Positions 53,161-64,000 of a stretch of 64,000 bases of DNA are shown here, in pieces. Both the position numbers and the translations under genes were made by a program. The notes beneath the pieces were generated by a model. The model did no database searches and was not told the origin of the DNA. It saw only the letters and a list, made by a program, of their open reading frames with translations. The stretch's first letter is position 1. Each line of letters begins with the position of its first letter. This stretch comes from Lethocerus indicus (lineage: Eukaryota; Arthropoda; Insecta; Hemiptera; Belostomatidae): assembly GCA_019843655.1 (NCBI GenBank), contig JACDQD010000004.1, positions 7,936,001 to 8,000,000 of the forward strand, read 5' to 3'.

Positions 53161-53382
53161 GATAGTTTAACCCAAGAACGGACTTATACATAACTAACGT
53201 GAAATCTTAAATTATTATAAAATTATGTATATACGTTCGGCAAACTCAAACTCAATAAAAATTAATTGTTGCCACGGTGACGGACATTAATGGTAGAAAG
53301 ACTAGAATAATGCTAAAACAAGAAAAGAAAGATATTCGATGTGATGGGCAGAGTGATATGGGGAGCGTGGAGGGAGGGGCCC

Positions 53383-53420
53383 TATATAAGCGGGCGGCTC
53401 CGGGTAGCCCGCTCAGAAGA
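53383..53420 (+). promoter_or_regulatory. TATA box and initiator of RYDPY gene
   Basis: TATATAAG at 53,383-53,390 sits in a GC-rich setting. An arthropod-type initiator word (CTCAGA) lies about 30 bp downstream near 53,412-53,417. The distance is that of a focused RNA polymerase II core promoter, and the coding start follows after a 5' UTR of only about 27 nt. Such promoters are typical of tissue-specific, strongly expressed cuticle genes. Confidence 0.8.
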
Positions 53421-53441
53421 CCAGCACGCTTACATTCCGCC

Positions 53442-56400
53442 ATGCTCACAATCAAGGTAAGCTCCCACACAACCTTTTTCCCCTTGTGTTGATTTGGAAT
53501 TTGCAGTTTAATTTTACCGAATGAATCTTTCACTTCCGAAATCTCAATTTCCAAGTGCCCGAGTCCTTCAGCTCAGCCGTCTTCAATTTACTGATGGGCC
53601 TCGTACGTCTTCAATTTACTGATGAGTCTTCGGTTTGAACGGGACGGAATTTTAATTACTAAATGGGCCCGGTCAGCCTCTCTCTTCTTTCCTTTATGTT
53701 TAACGGCAGAAATAGCCTCGGAATAGGCGGCCGAATTTTTTAATAATTGTACACCTACGATCCGTAGGCCAAAATTCAGAATTCGTTGGTTTCTGACAGC
53801 CCAAAAATGTCAAATTATCGGCATTGTATTTCCATTCTTGACATATTCTAGTCTTTAAATTGGTATGGCAATATTATTATTAAATATATCAAATTTGTGT
53901 AGTAAGTGGAATAGTTATGCGAGCAGTACAAATAAGACAAATAATATGTATTTATTATCAACCATCCTATAGTCAATTTCCAACTGCAGGATCTCTATTT
54001 ATAGTGATTCGTTTATGATATGCTTTTCCTGTATATATATTGGTTTATTTTGGGGATATTAATATTAACTTCTTAAGTATATTTCAGGTTGTTCTTAGTA
54101 ATCTGGCTCTACATGCATTTCCATTTGTCATAATTAAGCGCGCGCGGATAGGGGTGTTAAATTATAGAATTTAACACCTATTAATAATAGCGTGGAGAAG
54201 CGAGGCTGGTTCTTAAGTTTTCCCATTGAAAAGTAAGTCAAGGCGTCCGGCTTGCTTATTTAAACTGTGGCTCCCACGCATCAATTTAATTATGCACGGG
54301 GTCCGGGTTCCGAGCAATTGCCACACCAACTTCGATTCGTCAACTTTCTATAAACGTCGTATTGTACATTTAATAAGTTTAAAACGTAATTTCCTCCGTT
54401 TGAACACAGGCATATACCTGACGAATAGATTTCTAACCGGAGAGGATAAAGACAGGGAAATGGTCAACCCTGGATCGACAATGGCCCTTTTTCGTTGCAG
54501 ATTTTTATTTACCACGCCTGGGAAAAACTAACATAAATAATTCGTTATGTTCTGAATTACTTATGCCTTATTTAATTGATGGTTTCATCGGTGGGAGGGG
54601 AAGGGCTTTGAATAATTAATTATGCGATTTTCTGTCGCCCTATTTCATCATAAGCCAGGCCTATTTCCGCCTCCCGGTGTATTACATAGCGCGTACTGTC
54701 AGCTCTACGTTTATGTTGTTACTGCCCCCGGTCTTTTCGACATTTCGAATTATCACTTTTCAATTTTTTGAATGGTTTACACCACTCTTACCGCGATAGC
54801 ATTTGCATATTAAATTTTCCTAAAAGTTCTTCCCTATATTTAAGAAGAACTTTTTCAGCGTTAATTCCATGGCTGTTGAAGCTTCCTGCACTTAAATTGG
54901 TTGAATAATAATAATAATAATAACAATAAATGAGTCGGTTATCGTTGGGTAACAACTTCACACTCAATGAATTACCCCTCCATTCCAGTACTGCACCACT
55001 GCCAAATCCTCCTCTATACCTGGCAATTGACTTATATTCTGCTGGTTTCATTTTTTATTGTTCAGACACATCTAGTTGTACATATAATTTGTTATGTAAT
55101 ATTCTTTATAAAATATGATCAAGTGCATCAAACTACGGTTTTTAGCGCTGTATATCCAATAAATCGACGATTATAGTTTTATATTATTCGACGCCTAGGT
55201 AAATGAATCGCTTCCCATATAAATCGGTTTTGTTTTCATAATGTTTGGATAGCGATGGCTAAAACGAAACAGATTTGCTGTATAGTATAATATTCAAAGT
55301 TACTTGGCAACATACTTAACCCACTTCGCGATCATTAATTTGCTTCACCGCTTTTCCAATTGTTCCACGACAGGAATACGTGGGCCCAATAACGCCTTGA
55401 CCCGTGAGCCATTCGGAGAAGTGAAATTGAAATTATTAACTTGTGTATTATTGTCTCGCGTTATTTGCATCTGTGGTAGTGAAATACATTTGCGGTTTCT
55501 GTATTACTAGTTTAAAGGGTCGCAAAGTTAAATAATATTTTTATATTCAACTTATTTTATTTATTCCTCATCGAAGTAGAGTTAGGGCTGCTACATTAGC
55601 TGATTGTTTTAACAGTATTTGCAGTTAACTATCAAAATAAGTTACGGATATATCATGTACGGAATTTTGACAAAAAACAATTAACGGCGTACAAATCGTG
55701 CGCGTTTCATATAGAACCAAGTGTTTTCAGCACTTCAATCAACCGGCAAATTAGATACGACTTCTATTTTTAATAATAATAAAATTCGACCCTAGTTTTA
55801 ACGACGGCAGGAAATAAAGGTTGACCGGCGGGAACAGTGACCCCCTGAAGGCCATGCGTTTCGACCCTCATATTATGTGATAGTCACGCGAGATTTATTA
55901 TTCGCGATATTAACTCAACCGATGAACACAGGAAGCGGTGCTGGAAGATGAAAGAGCGATGACCACAGCAAACTGAGACTGGTGGGCCCCCAGCCCACCA
56001 ATTATTTTCTATTGAAATTTTTTATAGTCGGATATTTATACCCACCGTTGTCGCTTTTATTACATCTGTATTTTCCACCCATTTAATTATAGTTAGGAGT
56101 GTAACTTCAAAGAACGATCGTATATTGCTTTGAGATGAAGACAGGATGGACCGGTTTGGCTTTAGCAGAGTCTTATCTTTTATTCTGTTTAGTTAACATA
56201 GTTTTAAAACCCTCCTTGTATATAAAGACAGAGCCGTTGCTTAATTTTACCGCGTTGAAATTACTTTGGCGGACTATGAGAAAGTGAAGAAAACTGGTTT
56301 TATTAAATTTCCAACATAACGCGCTGTTGAATAGAGAGCGCCGGGAATCTGAATCAGTAGGCAAACCGGCCTCGCAGGCGTGTACCTCAGCCTCACCACG

Positions 56401-59400
56401 ACCCAGGAGAATTGATACACGAGTCCGCAAATACCTTCGGTTTCGAAATGGAATAATAGCGATTTCCTGTTTGTTCTGAATCCGCTTTGAGAGTTGTAAT
56501 CAACGCATGGGAATGGCGTAATGAAAATATGAATTAGTTATCCTTTTCCTTCCCCTGCGACTTTCATTAAACGAGGCCTTCAAGCAGTATTGTGTTTGAT
56601 ATACCAACATGAAATGTAATATACCGATGAAATATAAACAGAGGGCAGCCGTGAGAGCGTGAAATATAGAAAAAAGAAATTCACCAATCTTATGGCTATT
56701 CTGTTAAATGTTCTGATCCGCCTCCGGTTAGTTCTCTGTCTAGGAATTAAAACTCCAACATGTAGAGCTGCTGACCTAAAGACCTACTGTAACAGTTCAA
56801 CCCTAGGCCAAACCAGGCGCCTTTCATCTTGGGATTATCATAATAAGGAAGTTGTGGGATCAAGTCACACCTAGTCGGTTCGAGGCCACTCGCATTGTCG
56901 ACCGTTAAGCGCGCTTTGCCAAGTCCCCTTTGGCAGAGGGCTAGCGAAGTATTCAGTTTGTTCGCCTATACCAGCACCAGACTGGCTCATATATGGCCCA
57001 TTCCGAATCTCTACACCAACGCAGCCAATTCCCTTTCAGAATTAAAACGATGTCTGCCAGAAACGCTTCACTACTATACTATTTCACTGCCTTCTGATTA
57101 TTAAGATACAGTAAATCAAAATTCAGTCTACTCCAGTATGGTTGTCCCACCGAACACTTGCTTTGTTTAATATCTCGTTTCTCGGCGTGACTGAGGACGA
57201 ACTATTTTCGTCTATTAATTCTATTCATAAGCAAACTCAGGGAACGTGTCTTTAGTAACATGCTACCGATCGAGGCGTAGACTATAACAAGGCTAAGATT
57301 GGCGTTTTCTTCTGACCGTTCGTCTCATCGGTGCGCTTCAGTAATTAATAAAAGCTATTGTATCCGGCTATTCATCGGCAAATTGTATTAATTTTCAGAT
57401 CACAGTCTGTTTGCCGCTTTTGTTGGCGGCGGTCTTGTGCCGGGCCGACGATGCGAATCAACTTGCGAAGAACAAGGGCCCACTCGAATCGGGCGACCTC
57501 AAGACCGAATCGACCAACAGATGTGAGTAGCAATACCACCTACAGCAATACTCGGTCGAAAAGAATGGTTTGAATGAAACACTTTACTCAAATTTGAAAA
57601 TTTCTCATACCGATATAGCGGGCAGTTTTCAGTCTTTTCGATTTTCTAAACATTTAGCGTACTACTTAAAACTGTCGAGTGAAGAGAAGAAACTCCGGGA
57701 AATAGGGGAGCCAGTTTAACGTTACGTTGACCTTTTGGTCCGGTCCCAACAGGTATCAGCACCCTCTGCATCGTTACACTGTGCTCGTTTCCTGTCTTCA
57801 TAATGTTAGTATGTCCTTGACAGTCACGTCCCACTGTCCCCTAATAAATACTCGCAATTGTGTTTTTCAACTACGCACTGTATCTCCTTTATGTATTCCT
57901 TAAAAACAACCTTAGAACTTCTATTCGAAATATCAATAGCGATAGAGGAGCAAACCAGTTTTTTTACACGAGAAAATTTGCGTATGTTTCTTATACCTGT
58001 TTTTTAAAAAATAAATGATTGAAATGCAAGAAAAGTCCAGAAATGCATATATAAGAAATCGAATCCGCTCTAACTAGATACAACACGGAGATCGGAGAAA
58101 TTTTTGAACCGAAGATTTTTTTGCCTTATTCAATGGACAATCGACATTTCGGCCGCACATCTTTTATAATGAATTAACCGGGTCATTGACCATACCCAAT
58201 GGCTGTGAGGGCAGTCAAGAAGCGGGCGGAGAGCCGGCATTTTTCAAATGCGAATCGACCGGACGCGGACGCTCAAACCGGTTCCTCAGAGTTCCTCGGA
58301 GTCGGGATGAAAATTAATTTTGTCCGCGCGTGACTCAAACATCCGTTCACTTCTCAATTTGCGATAGTTCAAACTCACTCAAAACACGGCCCGGTCAATA
58401 GTTTCATCGGCCCTATCGAATCTCATCAATCTTAAGACTGACTTGTTTGTCGGGCATTTTATTTGTCCGATACGTGATCAGCAGTGGAGGCGTCTGTTAT
58501 TCAATAAGTCTGTTCTGTATAATTCATTATGCTCACAAATAACCGTTGAATCGGTCCCCTAGAAATTAAGATGGAGAAAACACATAACTAACTCCAAATG
58601 TCATTATAAAATATACTATTCAGCCTTTAGAGGAGATACAGTGTAAATTGTAACCGTATCTGTTTCGGCTTCTTGCCATCAGCTGCTGAAAAAGTCACCA
58701 GTTTCCCATGGAGCAATGGAGGACTTTGCTGGAGGAGCAATGGAGGAGCATGAATATTACTTTAACCCCGATTCAAATGGTTAAATTTGTATGATATTTT
58801 TAGAAGAAATAGTTTGGATTATTTTCTTTTTATTTTTACGAATACTGAAAACTCTTTTTACGGCCAGGCCGGTTTCAGCTTATTGCCTTCTGTCGTTGCG
58901 TCCTATAACTACATAACCGTATTGGCTGCTGTTAAAAAATATTCAGCTCACCCTCTTTCTAAATAAATATTGGGAATTATAATTTATGGGCTGTATAATG
59001 CTTTTTGTAAAGTGAAAACAAAGCGGGGGGAACGCTCCACTGAACAAAGGGATACGGGACAATCTGTTGTCTGTGACCGGTGTTCACCAACCCGAAGTGC
59101 CGCCCAGTTTGCCTACATACAGTACATATGTAAAGTAGCAAAGTTTTTAAAAAGTGAAACTCAGTAGAAAGTCATCTAATCGCATCGCCCATCGCGTATT
59201 CGCCCTCATTAATTGGAACTAGGTTTAATTTTCAATGTCAACACGAATAATAAAGTATTATAATGTGAACACTTTGTTCATAAAGCAAACGGAACCATAA
59301 TGGTACTAACAAAATTGCTATAGCAACTAAGTGAAATAATAACTTCACAGATTGGTACAATTAATTAACATGAAATTAACTAATCCGTGTTTGTGTTTTC

Positions 59401-60709
59401 TTCCAGGTCATACAGAAATTTGAATATAATGTGTTTAGAGATTTATCATGAAGCAATCAGGAATAATGACGTCAGTTCCCGAGTTTTTCCTTTTTTCAGG
59501 ACGTTACAAAAAAGTTTTTCTTCTTCCAGTAACATAGCTTTCCTTCTGATAACACTGAAATTTTGACTTCATGAAAGTTACGTTATTATATAAAAATTTG
59601 TCTTTTATACTATATTTCGCTTAAAACGGGCGATTCTCCGTTCAAAAGTCGCTGGTTTGACGCATATGTGATATGGAATCTGTGTTTTTTTTGTTTGGAC
59701 GGCAGTAATAACCGTCGTTTCCTCTCTTGACAATGCTTGGTCCCCGAAATCCGGCCCGACGATGAAATAACGGTGTTGCCGACAAGTTATGAAAAAAAAA
59801 TCATGTTACATTATGATTATATTGCTAGTTCCCGGAACCGACGTGCCATGGCCCGCTATGTCCGACCCAACATAACTTTTCTTGGCCCACACACGCATCG
59901 GAGGTGTGTTTTATTATCAGTAATGACAGGCGGACTCATTTAAGAGGCGAATTAAGGCCGATTTAAATTCGGACCACTATTTCTAACTTGCTAGTAACAT
60001 TCAATCTGCAACAGTCGGCTAGTTCAAAGCGAAAATCTAATTGGTTACTTCTATTTCGAATTTCATGCGGTTTTCAAATAGAAAATGTATAAGCTTATAT
60101 GGAGCGTGTGTAGACAATTGAAGTACTTTATTCAATTGGGTGTATGTTTATGCACATTTATTATTAAAAATATTTATTATACGATACAAATTGTGTATGA
60201 TATTTAACGAATTGTTACAGTTTTCACGACCACCTACGACGGCTACAACAGAGGGTACGGTAGTTACAGGAGCAATTACGGGGGCTATTACGGGGGTCGG
60301 GTACGATCGAACTACAAGGCAGGGGGGGGCGGTACGAGCCCTACTACGGTCAAGGGGGCGGTACGATCCCTATTACAGGACGGACGGCTACTACAACAGG
60401 GGCTACTCCGGAGGCCGGTACGACCCCTACGCCACGTCCAACCGGTACGAGCCGTACAACCCTCCGGGCCGCTACGACCCCAACACTAACCCGCCCACCC
60501 GCTACGACCCCTACCCCTACTACAACACGCCCAGCCCCAGCCGCTACGACCCCTACCCCTACTACAACCGCTACAACAGCTACGACCGTTTCGACAACAG
60601 GTACAACTCCTACGACAACAGGTACAACACCTATGACAGCAGGTACAACTACAACAGAGGTTACGACTACGACAGGTTCGGCAGGGGATTCTACGACAGG
60701 AGAATGTGA
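53442..60709 (+). CDS. Secreted Tyr/Gly-rich RYDPY-repeat protein (cuticle-like), frame breaks
   Basis: Three exons: 53,442-53,456 (five codons), 57,399-57,522 and 60,221-60,709, with GT..AG introns of 3.9 and 2.7 kb. The first 21 residues form a signal peptide split by intron 1 (hydrophobic CLPLLLAAVLC, likely cleaved after CRA), a layout common in insect cuticle genes. Exon 3 begins Tyr/Gly-rich, then repeats RYDPYPYYN, RYEPYNPPG and NRYNSYDN-like units. About 210 residues are expected. The repeat is interrupted twice: after a G8 run (60,322-60,329) and after a G5 run (60,354-60,358) the sensible frame moves by one base each time, as if each run lacked one G. Sequencing undercall is the simplest explanation, and real decay is the alternative. 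It is probably an extracellular structural protein, possibly cross-linked through tyrosines. I cannot name a family. Confidence 0.72.
53457..57398 (+). other. Intron 1 of the RYDPY gene
   Basis: A 3.9-kb intron between the tiny first exon and the signal-peptide exon. It contains a tandem duplication of a 19-bp word (cgtcttcaatttactgatg) near 53,578-53,627, a small perfect hairpin near 54,149-54,174, a GC-richer patch (54.22-54.54 kb) and an AAT repeat (about 54,904-54,930). No nested gene is seen. Long first introns of cuticle genes often hold regulatory elements, but that is inference. Confidence 0.6.
58661..58687 (-). repeat. Dispersed repeat, copy 3
   Basis: On the minus strand it reads CTGATGGCAAGAAGCCGAAAC. 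GGC/GCC would pair as a short stem, followed by GAAAC, as in the other copies. Confidence 0.45.
58861..58900 (-). repeat. Dispersed repeat, copy 4
   Basis: On the minus strand it reads AGAAGGCAATAAGCTGAAAC followed by CGGCC. It is diverged but shares spacing and order with copies 1-3. Confidence 0.35.
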
Positions 60710-60855
60710 AACTTCGATTCTTAAATGATTTTTTTTTTCACGAAACTTCTTTCACTTAATTGTAACCGCCGTAAATTTAGTACGGCACAACCCACTTCGT
60801 CTGTATGAAACATTTTTTCTTAACAGCATGTACTCAGGCCGATACCGTCGTTTTT

Positions 60856-60861
60856 AATAAA
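60856..60861 (+). terminator. Poly(A) signal of RYDPY gene
   Basis: AATAAA about 147 nt after the stop codon, followed by T-rich sequence. Confidence 0.6.
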
Positions 60862-62760
60862 TTTATATTTATGCGTCTATTGTGCATTTTTATTTTCCCG
60901 TTTAACGTTTTAACGGATAATATATTAGTGGATTAATTTGAGTTATCGATACCCTCCAGCAGCGTGGGCCTTGCGGGAGAAGGAAGTAGTTAGGACCACA
61001 TCCTAACATAACGGAGAACAATTTTGTTACGTTTTTTGTTAACCGCGAGAATTTGAAAGCAAATCGCGAGAGGAGGCAGATCATTCTAAGAGTAATGATA
61101 AAACAAAATATATAAAGAGCAATAGAAATATATTTTCAACGGGGAGTATCGATTTAACGTATAATTTATACATCTAAAACATTAAAAACGACTTCTTTAA
61201 AGAAACTTTTTTCGCGCACCTCTTAAAATTGGGGTTGATACAGGAAAAGTGTCCCTTAGAGCTGTTCTCTGTTGAAAGGCTACTATTTCTTTCTGCAGAA
61301 TTGCTTTTAAGGTTTTAGGGATTAAATAATGCAAAATTATAAACAAAAAACATATCGTGCAAAAAATGTATTTGGTGTTACAAATGTTTATTCTAAAAAT
61401 AAAATTACAAACTGCATATATGATTTATATACATTGTCTAATATAATACACATCATTCGCATAATAATGCTACACAATGCTGTTAATGTGGCAGTATATT
61501 CAACATTCTTATTCATAACAATATTGAAGGTAACGATTGAGTTTAATTTTAACAAATCACAGCTACTTCTTTTTATCTCGAAATACATTTGTAAAAATTT
61601 GGTACGTAATACTGTTACATACATTGATAATATAATTGATTATTTAAACACTCCTTAAAGCTGTAGCACAGAATTTTGATAACTGTTAATTTGTATATAC
61701 CACATAAATTATATCCTCACAAGTAACTCTCATTAAAATAACTTTTGACACATTATTCAAACTTGTCATTTCATTATACTGATATTCTAATTGTCTTAAC
61801 TATATTCTACAGACAGTAATAAGTACATTGTGAGGAAAATTACAAAATGTAAATCTATGGGCAATCACAAATTTAATATACAATATACAAGGCTCATATT
61901 TTGAGTGTAAATCTATACACTCTCAAATCCACAATGAAATTATGACTTTCCAAAAGTTGCATTTAAAGCATAGTTAGAAGAATGCAGCAAATTGCAAATG
62001 ATTAATTTGTATTTTCTTCTGAGCCATGTATGGGAATAATTTTTATTCTGTTTAACTATAGATTTTCAAACACATCAGCAGCACAGCCAGTATATAATTT
62101 AGAAAACCAATTTTTATTATCTAATAAATTCTTCATTAATTAATACTAATTTGATTAAATAATATTAGTATTGAATAAATTTACAGTTGCACAATAAATC
62201 ATTAATTGATAAGTTACATATTTATACAGACATAATTCATCAATAAAAAATGTATTCTAGGTGTATAAAAGTTTAGAAATAATAGTAAATAAGGTTAAAG
62301 TTTGTATAGCTTAAGTGTAATACAGGTATGTAAACAACTGTATGACATTATTTATGTTTATTTGCATTTGTTCATTCTACTTGTTTCATTCTTATGACAG
62401 CTCTGTACAATAATACCATAGAGGAATTCAAAATCTGCAAATTAATCATTTAACATATCTTCAATAAAAATTACTTTCTTCCTCTAAATAAAATTTCAGT
62501 TTTATTTGTCATGAAATATTGTTGATCGAAAAGGAAATTATTTTTTTCATTAATTTTTTTTATTTTTGTGTCATTAATTGTGTTTCTATGCATCATGTAT
62601 GAAAATAATATTATTTACAATATGTTAGCTCTTAATTATATTTACATACATTACTTTGTACAAAGTTATCTACACACTTGATAACTACTTAACAGGAGTG
62701 ATTGAAAAAGCATGTATTTTATATACATTTTTTTCAAAATGGCTTACAAATTATGATTTA
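60862..62760. other. AT-rich CpG-poor block, possible 3' UTR
   Basis: From about 61.3 kb the sequence is strongly AT-rich and almost free of CG until about 62.98 kb, like the 28.7-30.6 kb block. There is no convincing exon inside it. It could be the 3' UTR of a minus-strand gene ending at about 62,761-62,767. Confidence 0.3.
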
Positions 62761-62862
62761 TTATTTATTTTGTTGGCTGGAGTTGCATTTTTTCCCTTGC
62801 AGCTCTTTCTTTCTTACCTTCAAGACTATTTGGAATGCTGTAGAATATATAAATGAGACCAC
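62761..62862 (-). CDS. Possible minus-strand terminal exon, unidentified
   Basis: I do not recognise this. On the minus strand an acceptor-like GTGTAACAG precedes 62,862, and two frames stay open to closely spaced TAA stops (62,761 and 62,765). One frame gives a hydrophobic stretch followed by a basic tail (KVRKKELQGKK); the other gives YSIPNSLEGKKERAAREK. A GTAAGT donor at 62,952-62,947 would define a 90-nt intron and extend the first frame with a hydrophobic QVILLIGT segment. No good acceptor is visible to its right, so the upstream exon is not defined. The setting, a stop at the edge of an AT-rich CpG-poor block, is what favours a real 3' end. Confidence 0.22.
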   Translation of the reverse strand: MVSFIYSTAFQIVLKVRKKELQGKKCNSSQQNK

Positions 62863-62953
62863 CTGTTACACATGAAAAATTGTTAGAATACAACTTGAAA
62901 CATACAAACAAATAAATTAACATAAAATATTAATTTAGCTGAATCAACTTACT

Positions 62954-64000
62954 GTACCAATCAGCAATATAACTTGCTCAAACCGAAGATATATTTAGTT
63001 TAAGATAGGGAGGAGGGAGGTGTTTTGGGTGGCTTGCTTTCTTTTTCCATTCAACAGAAACATAGACTATTTTGGGTTATAAAAATCATCAGTAGAAATT
63101 CAGTTCTGTTACTGTAAGTTCCTCACTGTATTGCGAACTGAATCCTATTGATGGTGGCTGACACTATGGGCAGCTCTCAACAGTTTAGAAGTTAGAATTG
63201 AGAAGTAGAAAGGCGACAGCCGCGACGAGAAGCATAGTAAAATCGATATTAACAACTGGAAAGGCAATCTTATCGGTTGTAGCTGATTTGAAAAACCGTC
63301 GTTTTAACTTTGCAGATATGAAATCCTAGGCCCAGATCGAGACGAGTGCAACAATAGGCGTCCACGATCCAACTCTTGATAAAGTAAGACGCAGACTCAT
63401 ACAGGAGTATACTCGGAATTCATATCAAGCCACTATCGTAATTTTATGGAATCGGGAGCTCTTGAAGTTTTCAAATCAACGCATAATAGATATGATATAT
63501 AAATATGATATGGTATCATTATATAGATATTATATCATGTAATATACATTTTGATATATTTAATTACCAAACAGGAGAGAACAATATAAAAGTTTTTTTA
63601 ACTTCGAAGAAAACATTTCTATGAGAATAATTCATCAGTAGTTATGAAAGACAGAATTGACCAAAGACGAGCCACTTAAAAATCACTCAAAAATGTTTTC
63701 AGTAATGAAGAATATAAACTTAAAGTACAATAATGTGCATGCACGTTCTTAGAACATAGCCCCATATTAAAATATTGGTAATTAACGTTAATAGAGTGTA
63801 CAATGCAGCATACCTATCACAAGCCAAATGATAAACCTTATCCACGTGTTGACATCCAGTTTCATCATGAGGTATATATTAATAAACATGCTAATGCACG
63901 GCAAAACAGGAATCAATGGTACCTGGAATTTATATTATATATTATATATGCAATATATACTATATGTACATATAATTATTCAATAAATTTATAAAAACAA
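62954..64000. other. No gene seen at right end
   Basis: Mixed-composition sequence to the window edge. An acceptor-like TTTGCAG at 63,309-63,315 is followed by about 20 open codons with a stop, which is too little to call. TA-rich stretches occur near 63,490-63,560 and 63,930-63,980. Confidence 0.4.

Larger units (their letters stand above)
46432..53382. other. Intergenic region, gene-poor
   Basis: The CpG-poor AT-rich domain of TMEM19 continues to about 47.7 kb, then moderate-GC sequence with CpG islands (about 48.38-48.56 and 49.26-49.66 kb) resumes. A (TA)n microsatellite lies at about 47,176-47,214. The longest open frame (50,853 down to 50,494, 119 codons, minus) has no recognisable domain and a length expected by chance. 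A 51-nt segment with acceptor and donor words (48,371-48,421) is open but too short to judge. I can support no gene. Confidence 0.45.
57523..60220 (+). other. Intron 2 of the RYDPY gene
   Basis: A 2.7-kb intron, from donor GTGAGT to acceptor ATTGTTACAG. It contains two same-orientation (minus) copies of the GCCGAAAC-type repeat about 200 bp apart, and a short tandem duplication around GGAGCAATGGAGGA near 58,711-58,750. No exon is seen. Confidence 0.6.

Noticed and set aside
60140..60220. Upstream ATG extension of the RYDPY last exon
   Set aside because: It is the intron 2 end: a pyrimidine-rich acceptor and the matching signal-peptide exons show that translation does not begin here.
63303..63420. 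Short exon after TTTGCAG
   Set aside because: Only about 20 open codons before a stop, with no partner exon or recognised sequence.

Overview
This is animal nuclear DNA, almost certainly from an arthropod and most likely an insect. Coding exons are short and separated by AT-rich introns with GT..AG borders. Three conserved housekeeping genes can be read exon by exon, and a fourth gene has the TATA box, tiny first exon and split signal peptide typical of insect cuticle or secreted structural protein genes. I see no bacterial-type operons, CRISPR array, rRNA, free-standing tRNA gene, transposase or reverse transcriptase. The species cannot be named from the sequence alone.

Layout. 1-28,700 has no gene I can support. 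It is single-copy-looking DNA of moderate GC, punctuated by short GC- and CpG-rich islands (for example near 6.5, 9.9, 14.5, 18.0, 25.0 and 26.6 kb), microsatellites, a perfect 70-bp inverted repeat (13,576-13,740) and a fold-back element built from about 14 tandem copies of a 70-bp unit (20,777-21,808). 28,700-30,650 is a CpG-poor, AT-rich block that could be the 3' UTR of a minus-strand gene. 32,356-47,700 is the housekeeping cluster: a relic of a PSME3 exon, an orphan exon, PSME3 (+), EBP2/EBNA1BP2 (-) and TMEM19 (+). PSME3 and EBP2 are tail to tail, with a duplicated PSME3 tail and SINE debris between them. EBP2 and TMEM19 are head to head over about 0.7 kb. 47,700-53,380 is again gene-poor. 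53,383-60,861 holds a three-exon gene for a secreted Tyr/Gly-rich RYDPY-repeat protein, with two apparent one-base losses in G runs. 61,300-62,960 is another CpG-poor AT-rich block with a possible minus-strand terminal exon at its right edge.

The identified housekeeping genes do unrelated jobs: nuclear proteasome activation (PSME3), 60S ribosome assembly (EBP2) and an integral membrane protein of the DUF92 family (TMEM19). The RYDPY gene is a probable extracellular matrix or cuticle component. The points that most deserve checking are the mobile and duplicated structures: the satellite-bearing fold-back element, whose unit contains a CTCF-like core; the perfect hairpin; a PSME3 3' end copied into a TA microsatellite; a family of short repeats resembling hammerhead-ribozyme cores; and the strong two-state CpG landscape.
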